A DNA stretch of 64,000 bases, taken from Perlabentimonas gracilis (lineage in GTDB: Bacteria > Bacteroidota > Bacteroidia > Bacteroidales > Tenuifilaceae). The notes beneath the pieces were generated by a model. It had not been told where the DNA came from, did not search any database, and was given only the letters and a program-made list of their open reading frames with translations. The stretch is from NCBI RefSeq assembly GCF_011174675.1, contig NZ_JAANIG010000012.1, positions 34,466-98,465 on the forward strand, given 5' to 3'. The translations under genes were made by a program, and so were the position numbers. Below, one piece after another: positions 17,593 through 26,183 of the stretch; within the stretch, counting starts at the first letter, position 1, and every line of letters starts with the position of its first letter.

Positions 17593-17718
17593 ATGAACTT
17601 TATGAACTTTATGAACTCTATGAACTTTATGAACTCTATGAACTTTATGAACTCTATGAACTTTATGAACTCTATGAACTTTATGAACTCTATGAACTCT
17701 AGTCACTCTATGAACTTT
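17593..17718. repeat. Nonanucleotide tandem repeat (ATGAACTYT), 14 units
   Basis: Fourteen 9-bp units, ATGAACTTT and ATGAACTCT, mostly alternating to give an 18-bp higher-order period; unit 13 is degenerate (AGTCACTCT). It ends 4 nt from the stop codon of the second helicase gene. Being a multiple of 3 it is open in both directions, which produces spurious reading frames. Confidence 0.92.
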
Positions 17719-17722
17719 ACTC

Positions 17723-18976
17723 CTACCTCTTTTTCTTCTTTTTAATGTTCTTTTTCAGCTTCTTGTTTGCCTCAAACTCCTCCTGATCCTTAATAAGCGA
17801 TTGCCAATCGTGTGATGATTCTTCGGAGAAATCGATGGTTGCCTGATACTCGCTATTGCTAATGCCGAGAACCGAGATGGGGTTATGCAAATACTTCTCT
17901 ATCTCTTTTAGAATAGGTAGCTCCTCGGTGCTACAGAACGAAAGGGCTTTTCCCCGCTGTGTTCCGCGACCAGTTCGGCCTACTCTATGCACATAATTTT
18001 CGGCTACCTCGGGCAAATCGTAGTTTATAACAAACTCTACGTTGGGAATATCTATACCTCTAGCGCTCACATCGGTGGCAATTAAAACCCTGTTCTTTCC
18101 GCTTTTGAAGTTATCCATCACCTCGGTTCGCTCACCTTGATCTTTGCTGCTGTGGATGGTTTGACTTGCTATTCCAACCCGTTCCAACGCCTTAAGCACT
18201 CGCTCGGCGCGAACCTTGGTACGAACAAAGACCAAAATCTTGCTCTCAGGATTTTCGTTGATAAAGTGCTCAAGGAAGAAACGCTTGTCGTCCATCTCGA
18301 TAAAGGCAACGGAATGGTCGATATTCTTCGACACGGGATCCTTGGGCGATATATGAATCCGAACCGCGTGTTGCACTAAGCCGTAGGCTAAATCCTTAAT
18401 TCTATCGTTGATAGTTGCCGAGAAGAATAGCGTTTGCCTATACCGTGGAATACGGCGAATAAGCTGCTCCATATCGTTAATAAAGCCCAGCTCCAGCATA
18501 TGGTCGGCCTCATCAATAATAAGTATCTCAACTGCTTTAAACGACAGGAAACCCTGACTGGCCAAATCGAACATACGACCTGGAGTGGCAACCAGCACAT
18601 CTACCCCACTCTTTAGAACACCTATTTGCGGATCCTGCTTTACGCCACCGTACACGCCTATAATATTTAGACCTAGCCCCTTGTTTAGCGCTCTATACAC
18701 ATCGGCCACCTGAATTGCCAGCTCGTGCGTTGGAACCATCACCAGACAGCGGGTTTCGTATTCACCAATACGGACTGGTTTTGAGCATAGCATCTGAATT
18801 GTGGGGATGGCAAAAGCTGCGGTTTTACCCGTACCGGTTTGAGCAATGGCCAGCACATCCTCGCCCTTTAGCGTGGGTGGAATGGCTTTGAACTGAATAT
18901 CGGTAGGTCTTTTAAAACCAAGGTCGGCAAGGTTCTGCTTTAGTGCGGGTACAAAATTGTACTGTTCAAACTTCAT
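17723..18976 (-). CDS. DEAD-box ATP-dependent RNA helicase (RhlE-like)
   Basis: 417 residues. Q motif FKRPTDIQFKAIP, motif I AQTGTGKT, Ia VPTHELAIQ, Ib ATPGRM, motif II DEAD in IIDEADHMLELGF, motif III FSATI, motif V ATDVSARGIDIP, motif VI HRVGRTGRG. The tail is short and Lys rich (KKNIKKKKKR). It resembles the RhlE group. Together with the DEVD helicase 310 nt downstream on the same strand it forms a tandem pair, but the repeat block separates them and no internal promoter or terminator could be identified. Confidence 0.95.
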   Translation of the reverse strand: MKFEQYNFVPALKQNLADLGFKRPTDIQFKAIPPTLKGEDVLAIAQTGTGKTAAFAIPTIQMLCSKPVRIGEYETRCLVMVPTHELAIQVADVYRALNKGLGLNIIGVYGGVKQDPQIGVLKSGVDVLVATPGRMFDLASQGFLSFKAVEILIIDEADHMLELGFINDMEQLIRRIPRYRQTLFFSATINDRIKDLAYGLVQHAVRIHISPKDPVSKNIDHSVAFIEMDDKRFFLEHFINENPESKILVFVRTKVRAERVLKALERVGIASQTIHSSKDQGERTEVMDNFKSGKNRVLIATDVSARGIDIPNVEFVINYDLPEVAENYVHRVGRTGRGTQRGKALSFCSTEELPILKEIEKYLHNPISVLGISNSEYQATIDFSEESSHDWQSLIKDQEEFEANKKLKKNIKKKKKR

Positions 18977-19044
18977 ATAAATATTGAATTGGGGAATTGG
19001 TAAAAATGCTTAACCCTTACTTCCCCCAGTTGTGTTATTACTTT

Positions 19045-19491
19045 TTACTTTGTTCTTCTAACAAGCCTTTCAAAAAGATCATCGGTTGTGATAAATTTAT
19101 TCCACCCTTTTTTACTTAACCCTTTTTGCAATTCCTTATCTCCACTCCATAACCTCCCCTTGATGTGTTCGGTTAACGCGACGAATTCAGTATCATCAAT
19201 ATCCACATCTTTTGTCAGCGATTCAGCAGTTTCATATGACTCTTTTGGGATAAGTTTAAGGTTTATAAACCTAATTTTGTTGGTTATTAGAGTAATAATT
19301 CGGTCTAGTTCGTTATCTGAATAGTTGGAGATATCCTTAATCTTCGTCTTGTGATTTTGTATTTCAATAGAGAGCTGTTCTGTTGAGTAGAAATTTAGCC
19401 TACTTTTTGGTTGAAGAAGTATTCTGGCAATTTTGCTGTTAGTGTTAAGAATTGCGCTAAAAGCAATATTTGTGTCAACAACTATTCTCAT
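19045..19491 (-). CDS. PIN-domain ribonuclease toxin (VapC-like)
   Basis: 148 residues. The fold starts with RIVVDTNIAFSAI, whose Asp is the first PIN metal ligand; further acidic ligands are in DVDIDDTEFVALTEH and LWSGDKELQKGL. PIN toxins cleave RNA (often tRNA or rRNA) and are blocked by a small cognate antitoxin. The start ATG shares one base with the TGA stop of the 66-residue gene just upstream, the normal layout for an antitoxin-toxin pair. Autoregulation is typical of such pairs but not visible here. Confidence 0.88.
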   Translation of the reverse strand: MRIVVDTNIAFSAILNTNSKIARILLQPKSRLNFYSTEQLSIEIQNHKTKIKDISNYSDNELDRIITLITNKIRFINLKLIPKESYETAESLTKDVDIDDTEFVALTEHIKGRLWSGDKELQKGLSKKGWNKFITTDDLFERLVRRTK

Positions 19492-19691
19492 CAGTCAAGT
19501 TGCTCCTTAGTTTTGTCCCAACGCCCCTTTTTAATCGTTTTAACTAAATCATCAACCTCTCTTTGTGATGTTTTTGAATTCTTTGTTAACTCTTTATATT
19601 CAAACAAATCGGTTAGATCTTGTAGGTCATCCAAATTCATACTTTTCGGAAACCTAAAGATTATCTCGTTGGGTGTTCGTTCAATAATCAT
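19491..19691 (-). CDS. Putative antitoxin of the PIN toxin
   Basis: 66 residues. It begins MIIERTPNEIIFRFPKSM and continues with a charged helix (KNSKTSQREVDDLVKTIKK). I do not recognise a standard DNA-binding fold such as AbrB or RHH; the short N-terminal strand followed by helices resembles small toxin-wrapping antitoxins. The assignment rests on size, position upstream of the PIN gene, and the 1-bp stop/start overlap. Confidence 0.75.
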   Translation of the reverse strand: MIIERTPNEIIFRFPKSMNLDDLQDLTDLFEYKELTKNSKTSQREVDDLVKTIKKGRWDKTKEQLD

Positions 19692-19768
19692 AGTCTTTTT
19701 CTTTGAATGTACGAATTTTGCAACAAATAGGTTTTATCAACCAAAAATCGAATTTCTGCTTTTCACTG

Positions 19769-19776
19769 CAAAGATA
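19769..19776 (-). promoter_or_regulatory. -7 element of the toxin-antitoxin operon
   Basis: TATCTTTG on the minus strand matches TAnnTTTG exactly, giving a leader of about 72 nt to the antitoxin ATG. No TTTG is found at -33. Confidence 0.55.
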
Positions 19777-19817
19777 GTAAAATGTTTTATCTCTATGGTA
19801 ATTCGCTGAAACGCAAA

Positions 19818-19850
19818 AGTCCGGGTGCGACTGATAGCCGAACCCGGACT
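19818..19850 (-). terminator. Terminator of the Dcp peptidase gene
   Basis: A 9-bp GC-rich stem (AGTCCGGGT / ACCCGGACT) with a 15-base loop, followed on the minus strand by TTTT, 21 nt past the stop of dcp. Confidence 0.8.
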
Positions 19851-19871
19851 CCTACAATAATTGTATGTTTC

Positions 19872-21980
19872 TTACTTCTTCAAGCCACTTCTCTCCAGCA
19901 ATGCATCTACCGATGGCTCGTGGCCACGGAATCGCACGTATAGCGTCATAGGGTGTTCGCTCCCACCCTTCGAGAGGATATTGTCGCGAAGCGACTGGGC
20001 GGTTTCCTTATCAAAAATCCCCTTCTCTTGGAAAAGCGAGTAGGCATCGGCATCGAGCACCTCGGCCCACTTGTAGCTGTAGTAACCTGCAGCATATCCA
20101 CCGCCAAAAATATGGCTAAAGGCTGGGCTAAAGGCAGTTCCCTCAACGTGAAGCATCACGTTGGCTCGAGCCATATGCTTGTTCTCAAAGGCAATTACAT
20201 CGCCTTTAAATGGCTTGTCTATTCCGTGCCAAGCCATATCAACCAGTCCAAAGCTAAGTTGACGGATGGACAGGTTTCCAGCCAAGAAATTGCGGCTATC
20301 GATAATGGCCTGTACCATTTCCTGCGGAATGGGCTCTCCGGTTTGGTAGTGAATGGCAAACATATCCAAGTACTCCTTCTCAACTGCCCAGTTTTCCAAT
20401 ACCTGCGAGGGCAGCTCCACAAAATCACGATAAACCGATGTTCCCGAAAGGTTTGGATAGGTTGTGTTGGCGAAAATGCCGTGCAGCGCGTGTCCAAACT
20501 CGTGCAGTAAGGTGGTAAACTCGTTAAATGTTAGTAGCGAAGGTGTATCCTTGGTGGGTTTGGTGAAGTTTGTAACAATTGATATGAATGGCCTAACATT
20601 CTCTCCATTCTTCACAAACTGGTTGCGGTAGCTGGTCATCCAAGCACCACCGCTTTTTCCCTCGCGGGGAAAGAAATCCAGGTAAAGCAGCGACAGGAAT
20701 GAACCATCGGCATCGAGCACCTCGAAAACCTTTACATCGGGATGATAAACAGGAATATTCTTTACAGACTTAAACGATACGCCAAACAACTTGTTGGCAA
20801 GCATAAATACGCCTTCCTGCACCTTCTCAAGTTGGAAGTAGGGCTTTAGCTCCTCCTCGTTAAAGTTGAAAAGCTTATTCTTCAACTTCTCGGTGTAAAA
20901 TGCCCAGTCCCATTTCTCGATGCTGTGGTTTACGCCCATATCCTTGGCAAGTGCCTGAACCTGCTTTAGCTCATCGTTGGCGGCGGGCAACGATTCAACC
21001 AAAAGCCTTTCCAGAAAACTCATCACCTTATCGGACGACTCGGCCATACGGTTTTCCAACACGTAATCAGCATACGATTTGTATCCAAGTAAATTGGCCA
21101 GCTCAAGCCTTAGGTTCACTATGCTTTTTACTAGCTCGGTGTTATCGTTCTCGTTACCATTAAATCCACGCTTGGAGTATTCTCTATATATCTTTTCACG
21201 CAAATCACGACGCTCCGAGTATTTAATAAAAGGTGCATACATAGGCATATGCAAAGTGATTACCCATCCCTCAAGATTTTTCTGCTGAGCCGCTTGTGCT
21301 GCAGCATCCACAAGGCTTTTGGGTAAGCCTGCAAGTTCGTCCTCACTGGTAAGATGTAAAAAGTATGCATTGGTCTCTGCCAGAACGTTCTCCTCGAACT
21401 GCAACGAAAGCTCCGATAGTTTTCGAGTAACCTCGCGATACTTCTGCTTATCGTCCTCGTTTAGGTTGGCACCGCTGCGTACAAAGCCCTTGTAGGTTTT
21501 TTCGAGCAGGGTTAGTTGCTCTGCTGAAAGCGAGTCTTTATCAACCGAACTATATACCTGTTTCACCCTTGCGAACAGCTTTTCGTTTAGGTTAATATCG
21601 TTTTGGAAATCGGTTAGCTTTGGGGCAACCTCACGCACAACCTTTTGAAGCTCCGCATCGGTTTCGGCATAGTTAAGGTTAAAGGCAATGGTGGTTATAT
21701 CGCCAAGTTTTTGCCCAGCAAAAGCCAGCGCCTCGATGGTATTGGCAAAGGTTGGTTCCTCTGTGCAGTTTAAAATAGTCTCGATATCGGCACGGGCCTC
21801 AGTCATAGCCGAGTCTATAGCCGGAATGAAATGCTCACGTGCTATCCTATCGAATGGTGGTGAGTTGTATGGGGTTGTGAATTCAACCAGAAGCGGATTT
21901 TGGTTCGATTGTGGTCCGTTGCACGAAACCATCGTAAATCCAATAATTCCTGTCATAATAATTGTGCTTAATGTTCTCAT
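19872..21980 (-). CDS. dcp: M3-family peptidyl-dipeptidase (Dcp), lipoprotein
   Basis: 702 residues. A signal sequence with lipobox MVSC (Cys20) predicts a lipid-anchored periplasmic enzyme. The zinc site is LLHEFGHALHG (HExxH) with the third ligand Glu in the DFVELPSQVLENWA region, and the C-terminal substrate-binding GGYAAGYYSYKWAEVLDAD is typical of Dcp rather than oligopeptidase A. Dcp removes C-terminal dipeptides from peptides taken into the periplasm, feeding peptide catabolism. Single gene with its own terminator. Confidence 0.95.
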   Translation of the reverse strand: MRTLSTIIMTGIIGFTMVSCNGPQSNQNPLLVEFTTPYNSPPFDRIAREHFIPAIDSAMTEARADIETILNCTEEPTFANTIEALAFAGQKLGDITTIAFNLNYAETDAELQKVVREVAPKLTDFQNDINLNEKLFARVKQVYSSVDKDSLSAEQLTLLEKTYKGFVRSGANLNEDDKQKYREVTRKLSELSLQFEENVLAETNAYFLHLTSEDELAGLPKSLVDAAAQAAQQKNLEGWVITLHMPMYAPFIKYSERRDLREKIYREYSKRGFNGNENDNTELVKSIVNLRLELANLLGYKSYADYVLENRMAESSDKVMSFLERLLVESLPAANDELKQVQALAKDMGVNHSIEKWDWAFYTEKLKNKLFNFNEEELKPYFQLEKVQEGVFMLANKLFGVSFKSVKNIPVYHPDVKVFEVLDADGSFLSLLYLDFFPREGKSGGAWMTSYRNQFVKNGENVRPFISIVTNFTKPTKDTPSLLTFNEFTTLLHEFGHALHGIFANTTYPNLSGTSVYRDFVELPSQVLENWAVEKEYLDMFAIHYQTGEPIPQEMVQAIIDSRNFLAGNLSIRQLSFGLVDMAWHGIDKPFKGDVIAFENKHMARANVMLHVEGTAFSPAFSHIFGGGYAAGYYSYKWAEVLDADAYSLFQEKGIFDKETAQSLRDNILSKGGSEHPMTLYVRFRGHEPSVDALLERSGLKK

Positions 21981-22124
21981 ATTTCAATTTAAAAATTTCG
22001 CAAAGTAAGCAAATATTTGGCGTTTGCTCCAATGACTTTAGGCATTATCAACCCCATTGGGTTCGATTTGTTTGGCTGGCAGGGCATTTTTTTGTATATT
22101 GAGGGGATTGAAAGTTTAGAGTTT

Positions 22125-22145
22125 AAAGTTCATAGAGTTCAAGTT
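22125..22145. repeat. Isolated decayed copy of the 9-bp repeat unit
   Basis: AAAGTTCATAGAGTTCAAGTT equals about two units of the nonamer array at 17593-17718 read on the opposite strand (AAAGTTCAT, AGAGTTCAA). It lies 70-90 nt upstream of the KamA-like gene. Confidence 0.5.
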
Positions 22146-22216
22146 GAAGGAGTAACTCTAATGCACTTGCTATTACTAACAATATATGGTGTAAAAATAT
22201 CAAAAAGCAATATAAT

Positions 22217-24406
22217 ATGACTGAAAATCAGAAGTTAGACCAAATTGCGATTACGGTAAAATCGCATAAGCTTCTTAAGAAATTGCTGAAGGAGAACCCC
22301 AAACTGGAGGAGATAATGCGCAACGCCCGTAACGAAACAGAGGCGCTTATTGGGGTGCGAAACTGGGTTATGGCTTACCTAAAGGGCAAACCCATAGCCT
22401 ATGAGTTTTACAAACGGACTAAGCAGGGGCGCGAGTGGTTCGAGCAACTTACCTGGCAGGATTACGCTGCCATTCGAATACTTGATTATATTGATAATGC
22501 AGGTCGTGAATATGAGGATTTAAACCTCCGGGGTGAGATTGCGATAAGTAACCCCATAAAGCTAATATGGTTAGCCGTAAACTTTGGAACCGGAGGAGCA
22601 AAGCCCTACTTCTTCGAGGATATGCTATACCTTTTTCGCCAGCTGGCTGGAACCTACGAGCGCAAGCTGCCAACAAAGGACAACCTTACCGAATGGATGG
22701 ATCGGTTCCCCAGCGGACTAGATCCCCGCATTGTGAAGCTACGCGAGGAGAACCGCGAGCGTATAATCAATATCCTTATAGATAAGATTGATAGCGGCGA
22801 GATTAAGAGCGAGCGGTACAGCTTTGAGCCCAAGATGTCGCAGGAACAAAAGTTTTTGAAGATGTTGGAATGGTGGGACGACCATCGTTTTCACCTCAGC
22901 TTTGCTGTACGCTCACCAAAACTTCTCAACGAGCTGCTTGGCAACTCGTTGGATCCCGATACGATGAAAGTGCTATTCGAAGCCGAGAAGGCGGGTATTC
23001 CTTTTTTTGTTAACCCTTACTACCTATCGTTATTGCATGTTCGTGTGCCCTACTTTGCCATTGGTGCCGATTTGGCCATAAGGCATTACGTAGTTTACAG
23101 CCAGCAGCTTATTGATGAGTTTGGCCACATTGTGGCCTGGGAAAAGGAGGATAAGGTAGAGCCCGGTAAGCCCAACGCAGCAGGTTGGATACTTCCTACG
23201 CACCACAATGTACACCGTAGATACCCCGAGGTGGCCATACTTATTCCGGCCACTATGGGTCGAGCCTGCGGAGGTCTTTGCGCATCGTGCCAGCGGATGT
23301 ACGATTTCCAGAGAGGGAACCTAAACTTTAACCTCGACAAGCTAAAACCCACCGAGAGCTGGGATAGCCAGCTGGAGAAAATTATGGAGTACTGGGAGAA
23401 CGATGCCCAGCTGCGCGATATTCTTATCACCGGAGGCGATGCATTGATGAGTTCCAATACATCTATGCAGAAAATGCTCGATGCTGTATTAAGTATGGCA
23501 ATTCGCAAGAAGAAGCGGAACGAGACCTTGCCCGAAGGGCAAAAACTGGCCGAGATTGTTCGAATTCGCTTGGGGACCCGCTTGCCAGCATACCTACCAC
23601 AGCGCATCACCCCTGAGCTGGTGCAAATACTTGCCGATTTTAGAGACAAAGCCATTGAGGTGGGTATAAAGCAGTTTGTAATGCAAACCCATTTTGAATC
23701 GCCTATGGAAATCACACCCGAGGTTAAAGACGGTGTAAAACGCTTTCTTGAGTCGGGCTGGACGTTTACTAACCAGCATGTTTTCACTACCGCCGCCTCG
23801 CGGCGAGGGCACACCGCCAAGCTACGCCAGGTACTTAACGAGATAGGCATTCTCCCCTACTACACCTTCTCGGTTAAGGGCTACATGGAGAACTACTTCA
23901 ACTTTGCCACCAATGCCCGTGCTGTGCAGGAGCAAATTGAGGAGAAGGTTTTTGGAACCATCAGCGACGATAATATAGAGCGAATTAAAGAAGTATCGCT
24001 TGACCCCAAGCACATGGACGATAACCTATCGGGTATGATGATTAAGAATGGTTTACCATTCCTCGCCACCGACCGCAACGTGCTTAACCTGCCTGGCGTG
24101 GGTAAAAGTCTAACGTACAGAGTTATCGGAATTACTCGTTACGGAAGGCGTGTGCTTGAGTTCGACCACGACCAAACCCGGAGCCATAGTCCCATTATTC
24201 ACAAGATGGGCAAAGTGATAATTATCGAAAGCAAATCGATTAGTGAGTATCTGCGTCAGCTCGAGGATATTGGTGAGGATATCACCGAATATGAAAGCAT
24301 TTGGGGCTACTCCATTGGCGAAACCGAACCACGATTACCAATATACGAGTATCCTGAGTACGAGTTTGAAACAACGCAAGAGCTCACCAACCTCGAGATT
24401 GAGTAG
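22217..24406 (+). CDS. Large KamA-family radical SAM protein (lysine 2,3-aminomutase-like)
   Basis: 729 residues against ~350-470 for EpmB and classical lysine 2,3-aminomutase. The [4Fe-4S]/SAM motif is CGGLCASC (C351, C355, C358), followed by the family's ITGGDALM (GGD, SAM amino-group contact), IRLGTRLPAYLPQRIT, FVMQTHFESPMEIT and LPYYTFSVKG. The first ~300 residues have no counterpart in short KamA proteins; I see no known domain in them. The lysine that carries PLP in LAM (PQYVISQ context) is not obvious; a candidate lies in LPGVGKSLTYRV near 640. It may be a divergent aminomutase or another radical enzyme. The baeRF-like gene follows 43 nt downstream. Confidence 0.85.
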   Translation: MTENQKLDQIAITVKSHKLLKKLLKENPKLEEIMRNARNETEALIGVRNWVMAYLKGKPIAYEFYKRTKQGREWFEQLTWQDYAAIRILDYIDNAGREYEDLNLRGEIAISNPIKLIWLAVNFGTGGAKPYFFEDMLYLFRQLAGTYERKLPTKDNLTEWMDRFPSGLDPRIVKLREENRERIINILIDKIDSGEIKSERYSFEPKMSQEQKFLKMLEWWDDHRFHLSFAVRSPKLLNELLGNSLDPDTMKVLFEAEKAGIPFFVNPYYLSLLHVRVPYFAIGADLAIRHYVVYSQQLIDEFGHIVAWEKEDKVEPGKPNAAGWILPTHHNVHRRYPEVAILIPATMGRACGGLCASCQRMYDFQRGNLNFNLDKLKPTESWDSQLEKIMEYWENDAQLRDILITGGDALMSSNTSMQKMLDAVLSMAIRKKKRNETLPEGQKLAEIVRIRLGTRLPAYLPQRITPELVQILADFRDKAIEVGIKQFVMQTHFESPMEITPEVKDGVKRFLESGWTFTNQHVFTTAASRRGHTAKLRQVLNEIGILPYYTFSVKGYMENYFNFATNARAVQEQIEEKVFGTISDDNIERIKEVSLDPKHMDDNLSGMMIKNGLPFLATDRNVLNLPGVGKSLTYRVIGITRYGRRVLEFDHDQTRSHSPIIHKMGKVIIIESKSISEYLRQLEDIGEDITEYESIWGYSIGETEPRLPIYEYPEYEFETTQELTNLEIE

Positions 24407-24449
24407 AAAGAATTTATCATCCAAAGAGATAACTAAAAAACAATATACT

Positions 24450-25508
24450 ATGAATGATTTTTTGAAGAAGTACAAAGATGTAAAGGCCGAAGGTTGTGTA
24501 TCGCTAATTTTAAACACCCATCGAACAAAGCCTGATAACCAGAAGGATGCTATTACGCTTAAAAATATGATAAAGGACGCAGAGGTACGGCTGCTAAAAG
24601 AGATGGACAAGAAGTTGGCAACAAAACTTATTAATAGAATTAATGATGTTGCCAAATCAATTGACCATAGCCATAACCTTGAGAGCCTTGTGATATTTGT
24701 AAATTATGAAGTGGCGGACTACACTAGGCTTCCGGTGGCTGTTGCCGACAGGGTAATTATTGAGGACAATTTCGCCACTCGCGATTTAATAAGGGCTATG
24801 CACCAAGAGGCTGGTTACTACATTGTAGTAATAAGCAGGCAGAAGGCAAGGCTGTTAGAGGCTTTTAATGATAAAGTGGTTGCTGAGATAAAGGACGACT
24901 TCCCAATCGAAAACAATCTTTACGCCACCGATAAGGTTAAGCTATCAACTGCTAAAGGGCAAGATAACCTTACCGAAGAATTTTTTAACAGGGTGGATAA
25001 AGCTGTTTTAAAGGCCATTAAGCAAAACCCAATGCACGTTCTGCTGGCTACAGAAACCCGAAACTTTGAACACTACAAGAAAATTGCCGATAAACCCGAG
25101 CTCATAATTGGCCATATCAACAGAAATAGGGACGACGAAGAGCCGCAGCACATAATACCCGATGCTTGGGCCGAAGTTAAAAAGATAATAAAGCAAAAAA
25201 ATGAGTTGAGGCTAGCAGAGGTGGACAACGCCATTTCGCAGGGCAAACTCCTAACAGATATAAACCAAATTTGGAAAGCTGTTAACGAAGGCAGAGGACA
25301 AACCCTCTTCGTAAAAAAGGGCTATTTCCAACCAGCAATAATTGAACAAGGAAATGTTAAACCTGTTGATGAGAAGATGACAGGTGTTACTATTGATGAT
25401 ATAGTAGATGAAATGATTGAGGTTAACCTCTCGTATGGTGGCGACACAGTGTTCTTCGAAAAGGATTTAGCCACCCTAAAGAATATTGGGTTAATACAAC
25501 GATACTAG
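24450..25508 (+). CDS. baeRF-like protein (bacterial archaeo-eukaryotic release factor fold)
   Basis: 352 residues from ATG 24450; the open frame extends upstream only as an overlap inside the KamA-like gene. The central segment RAMHQEAGYYIVVISRQKARLLEAF and the later PMHVLLATETRNFEHYKKIA resemble the eRF1 domain 2/3-like fold of bacterial baeRF proteins, which are linked by context to stress and ribosome hibernation. No GGQ is seen, so peptidyl-tRNA hydrolysis is not implied. It is 43 nt after the KamA-like gene and 46 nt before the HdeD-like gene; these three may be one stress-related transcript ending at the terminator at 26127. Confidence 0.65.
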   Translation: MNDFLKKYKDVKAEGCVSLILNTHRTKPDNQKDAITLKNMIKDAEVRLLKEMDKKLATKLINRINDVAKSIDHSHNLESLVIFVNYEVADYTRLPVAVADRVIIEDNFATRDLIRAMHQEAGYYIVVISRQKARLLEAFNDKVVAEIKDDFPIENNLYATDKVKLSTAKGQDNLTEEFFNRVDKAVLKAIKQNPMHVLLATETRNFEHYKKIADKPELIIGHINRNRDDEEPQHIIPDAWAEVKKIIKQKNELRLAEVDNAISQGKLLTDINQIWKAVNEGRGQTLFVKKGYFQPAIIEQGNVKPVDEKMTGVTIDDIVDEMIEVNLSYGGDTVFFEKDLATLKNIGLIQRY

Positions 25509-25554
25509 TATATATTACTGGTTACATGAAGTGCAAACTAACAAAACGATTAAA

Positions 25555-26109
25555 ATGAAGCTGAACAAATTTGGAATGTGGGGACTCTCCTCGCTCAACG
25601 GAATATTGATGGTTGGATTTGGCATAATTGCCATTGCTTTCCCAAGCCTAACCATAGCGGCCATTGCCATATACTTTGCCATTGCCATTATGGTTGGCGG
25701 GTTGGTATTGAGTCTTTTTGCCTATCGACACAGGAAGGAGCTATTGAACTGGAAAGCACGCTTAATTGAAGGATTGCTGAGCTTAGCATTAGGATTGGTT
25801 ATCGTTTTTAACCCGCAATCGGCAGCTGCTTTTCTTCTTATAATTGTTGGCCTATGGGCTATATTTATTGGAATTGTTTTTATTGCATCGTACTTCAACA
25901 AAAACACTCCCGATTTAACCAGAACCTTTAGCTTAATAGTGGGATTGATATCACTGGTACTAGGGGCAATAATTGTATTTAATCCTTTCGAAAGCACACG
26001 CTTTGTGGTTGTGCTAATCGGTATTTATGCCCTGGCTTTTGGGGTGTTCACAATGGTTTACTCGTCAAAGTTTTTCAACACTCAAAAGGAGAACGATATC
26101 CTCGAATAG
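25555..26109 (+). CDS. HdeD/DUF308 family membrane protein
   Basis: 184 residues with six transmembrane helices arranged as three similar pairs. GILMVGFGIIAIAFPSLT, EGLLSLALGLVIVFNPQS and VGLISLVLGAIIVFNPFES are the three DUF308 repeat cores (Gly-rich helix ending in a Pro). HdeD in E. coli gives acid resistance at high cell density. ATG 25555 is chosen over the in-frame GTG at 25531. Last gene before a strong terminator. Confidence 0.9.
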   Translation: MKLNKFGMWGLSSLNGILMVGFGIIAIAFPSLTIAAIAIYFAIAIMVGGLVLSLFAYRHRKELLNWKARLIEGLLSLALGLVIVFNPQSAAAFLLIIVGLWAIFIGIVFIASYFNKNTPDLTRTFSLIVGLISLVLGAIIVFNPFESTRFVVVLIGIYALAFGVFTMVYSSKFFNTQKENDILE

Positions 26110-26126
26110 TTTCTCAGAATACATTA

Positions 26127-26166
26127 TAGCAAAGGGCGCATCCAACAATTGGTGCGCCCTTTGCTA
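26127..26166. terminator. Bidirectional terminator
   Basis: A 14-bp perfect stem (TAGCAAAGGGCGCA / TGCGCCCTTTGCTA) with a 12-base loop between the convergent HdeD-like and coiled-coil lipoprotein genes. Confidence 0.85.
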
Positions 26167-26183
26167 TGTAGCTGATAATAGAA

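Noticed and set aside
17427..17718. Possible CRISPR array
   Set aside because: Units are 7 and 9 bp and directly adjacent with no spacers; no cas gene in the window.
17542..17745. Open frames on both strands encoding repeats such as NFMNSM and HKVHRV
   Set aside because: They exist only because the 9-bp array is a multiple of three and has no stop in those frames; no start context or conserved protein.
19953..20510. 185-residue open frame antisense to dcp
   Set aside because: Overlaps the HExxH-coding region entirely; no support as a protein.
23095..23850. 251-residue open frame antisense to the KamA-like gene
   Set aside because: Shadow of a well-supported gene; composition is that of a reverse frame and no family motif.
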